From: Gammaproteobacteria bacterium
Lineage (GTDB): Bacteria > Pseudomonadota > Gammaproteobacteria > DSM-16500
NCBI GenBank assembly: GCA_013287025.1
Contig: JABDEN010000022.1
Span: forward strand, 1 to 23,942
Direction of reading: 5' to 3'
Length of the DNA stretch: 23,942 nucleotides
Under the pieces are notes generated by a model. That model ran no database searches. It saw only the letters and a list, made by a program, of their open reading frames with translations, and had not been told where the DNA came from. Made by a program: the position numbers and the translations under genes. This document shows positions 22,764-23,942 of the stretch, in pieces. Position 1 is the first letter of the stretch, and each line of letters opens with the position of its first letter.

Positions 22764-23942
22764 TTGGATTTCGAACGAGTATTATTTCATATTGAGTATT
22801 CGACCACTCTCCGCCTATTACAGAGTAGGCAAGCACCACTGGCAATGAGTTTTTTCTTTTTCGCCTTTAAATCAAAAAATCGTCTTCAAATTCCTTATTC
22901 AGAATTGAAAGAGCTCTTAACCGAGTTTTTAGAAAGTTTAGATGACCATGCTAAACAAGAATATATCCTCCTGCCTCAACAATTTTTGGATCTTTGGAGT
23001 AATGATAGGCAAGGGTTTATTCGTAAATATTTCGAGTTGAATCAAGACCAACCCATGACAGAACTGACTGCAGATACGGAGCGTGCGCTCGAGTGGATTC
23101 AGAGCTTGGAAAAAAGAGAGTTTGTTGGAACACAATCTCGTTTTCTTTCTATTTATGAGAATATGAAGCGGATTGCGGATCAAACGGAGGATGATCCAGA
23201 TTCTCGTTTGTCGTTTTTGAAAGAACAACGAAAAAAATTAGATGATGAAATTAAGGAAATTCAAACGACGGGGGTGATCAAGCGGATGGATTCTACCCAA
23301 ATTAGAGAGCGTTTCCTTAATTTGATTGAAGATTCTCGACGGCTGATCTCGGAATTTCGTTTGGTCGAAGATATTTTTAAAGATATTACTCGAAAAATTA
23401 AAGAAAAGAAATTGAAAGAGACTGCCACGAAAGGGGAAATTTTACGCGAGGTATTAGATGCCTATGATGGTCTTGAAGAATCCGATCAAGGTCGGAGTTT
23501 TTCAGCTTTTTGGAATTTTTTGATTTCAGAAGACCAACAAAATCAATTAAAGCTTTTTAGCGAAAAAATACTAACTACGCCAGAAATCCGAGAATTTGTT
23601 CGCAAAAATCCAGATCGACAATTTGGCGCGAGCTTGCTTAAACTAAAAAGCCAACTCCTCCAGGTTGGACAGAAAGTATTGAAGTCTAAATTTAGGCTTT
23701 CTGAGGAATTAAGAAAACTGCTTCATCAGAAAACGTTGCTGGAGAACAAGCGGGTGTTGGAACTCACCTCCGAAATTAAAAAGTTGTTGCTTGAGTATCG
23801 CCAGAGATTTTTAGGATCTGGGACAAGAGATTTTATAAGCTTGCAAGACGGACTTAACATTCACTTGCCACTTTCTCGACCATTGTGGCAGCCCACTATA
23901 GAAACTCGTTTCGCAAATAAACGGCTTGAAACTTCGTTAGAA
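22764..23942 (+). CDS. jetA: DUF3375 protein, JetA kleisin-like subunit of a Wadjet system (partial)
   Basis: Wadjet (JetABCD) is an SMC-type complex that recognises and cleaves small circular plasmid DNA; JetA is its MukF-like kleisin. The frame stays open for 393 codons to the right edge. Family hallmarks: LRLLQSRQAPLAMSFFFFAF near 17-36 (compare WRLLRADHAPLxxSFLHR), MTELTADTERALEWIQSLE then KREFVGTQSRFL near 97-127, DPDSRLSFLKEQRKKLDDEI near 142-161, and the characteristic ESDQGRSFSAFWNFL near 238-252. The family is about 480 aa, so roughly 90 residues are missing. I chose TTG at 22764: GGAG lies 6 nt upstream and the family N-terminus begins there. jetB (DUF4194), jetC (SMC-like) and jetD (DUF3322/DUF2220) should follow outside the window if the system is complete. 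Confidence 0.87.
   Translation, partial: MDFERVLFHIEYSTTLRLLQSRQAPLAMSFFFFAFKSKNRLQIPYSELKELLTEFLESLDDHAKQEYILLPQQFLDLWSNDRQGFIRKYFELNQDQPMTELTADTERALEWIQSLEKREFVGTQSRFLSIYENMKRIADQTEDDPDSRLSFLKEQRKKLDDEIKEIQTTGVIKRMDSTQIRERFLNLIEDSRRLISEFRLVEDIFKDITRKIKEKKLKETATKGEILREVLDAYDGLEESDQGRSFSAFWNFLISEDQQNQLKLFSEKILTTPEIREFVRKNPDRQFGASLLKLKSQLLQVGQKVLKSKFRLSEELRKLLHQKTLLENKRVLELTSEIKKLLLEYRQRFLGSGTRDFISLQDGLNIHLPLSRPLWQPTIETRFANKRLETSLE

Noticed and set aside
22938..23228. Minus-strand open frame of 96 codons
   Set aside because: Antisense to jetA, whose family motifs run through the same bases.

Overview
The window looks like a low-GC chromosome segment from a host-associated gammaproteobacterium, most likely of the order Legionellales (Legionella/Coxiella-like). 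This is inferred from the gammaproteobacterial housekeeping blocks (letA/uvrY-uvrC, tRNA-Ser, yccA; yafS-rnhA-dnaQ next to mltD) interleaved with ankyrin proteins, coiled-coil proteins and other eukaryote-like genes typical of amoeba-associated bacteria with Dot/Icm-type secretion. No secretion-system gene is present here, so effector status is inference.

Layout. 1-2434 (minus strand): uvrC (runs off the left edge), the response regulator letA/uvrY/gacA directly abutting it, and tRNA-Ser(UGA). 2660-3334: a YccA-type Bax inhibitor-1 membrane protein. 3561-7000 (plus): a small Cys-containing membrane protein, a terminator, then a two-gene unit of a small charged protein and a 771-aa ankyrin protein whose middle has kinase-like motifs. 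7004-8901 (minus): yafS-like methyltransferase, rnhA and dnaQ, tightly packed. 9118-10734 (plus): mltD, divergent from yafS.

10741-21948 reads as an accessory island: a repeat element; two divergent proteins of unknown function (one with HD-hydrolase-like motifs); a repeat cluster; a 752-aa repeat protein that looks like a beta-helix and carries a near-canonical ubiquitin-interacting motif; a coiled-coil protein; a nine-repeat ankyrin protein; a secreted EXORDIUM/Phi-1-like protein convergent with a secreted GH16-fold protein that lacks the catalytic nucleophile; and a frameshifted ankyrin gene. Three families of short palindromic repeats occur. Two of them have supplied the C-terminal codons and stop codons of neighbouring genes.

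22095-23942: a decayed AAA+/DUF4143 ATPase fragment, then the first 393 codons of a DUF3375 protein (JetA, the kleisin-like subunit of the Wadjet anti-plasmid system), with its own promoter and a TTG start. jetB, jetC and jetD would be expected beyond the right edge. The most notable items are the UIM protein, the EXORDIUM/GH16 pair, the repeat-derived C-termini and the JetA gene.
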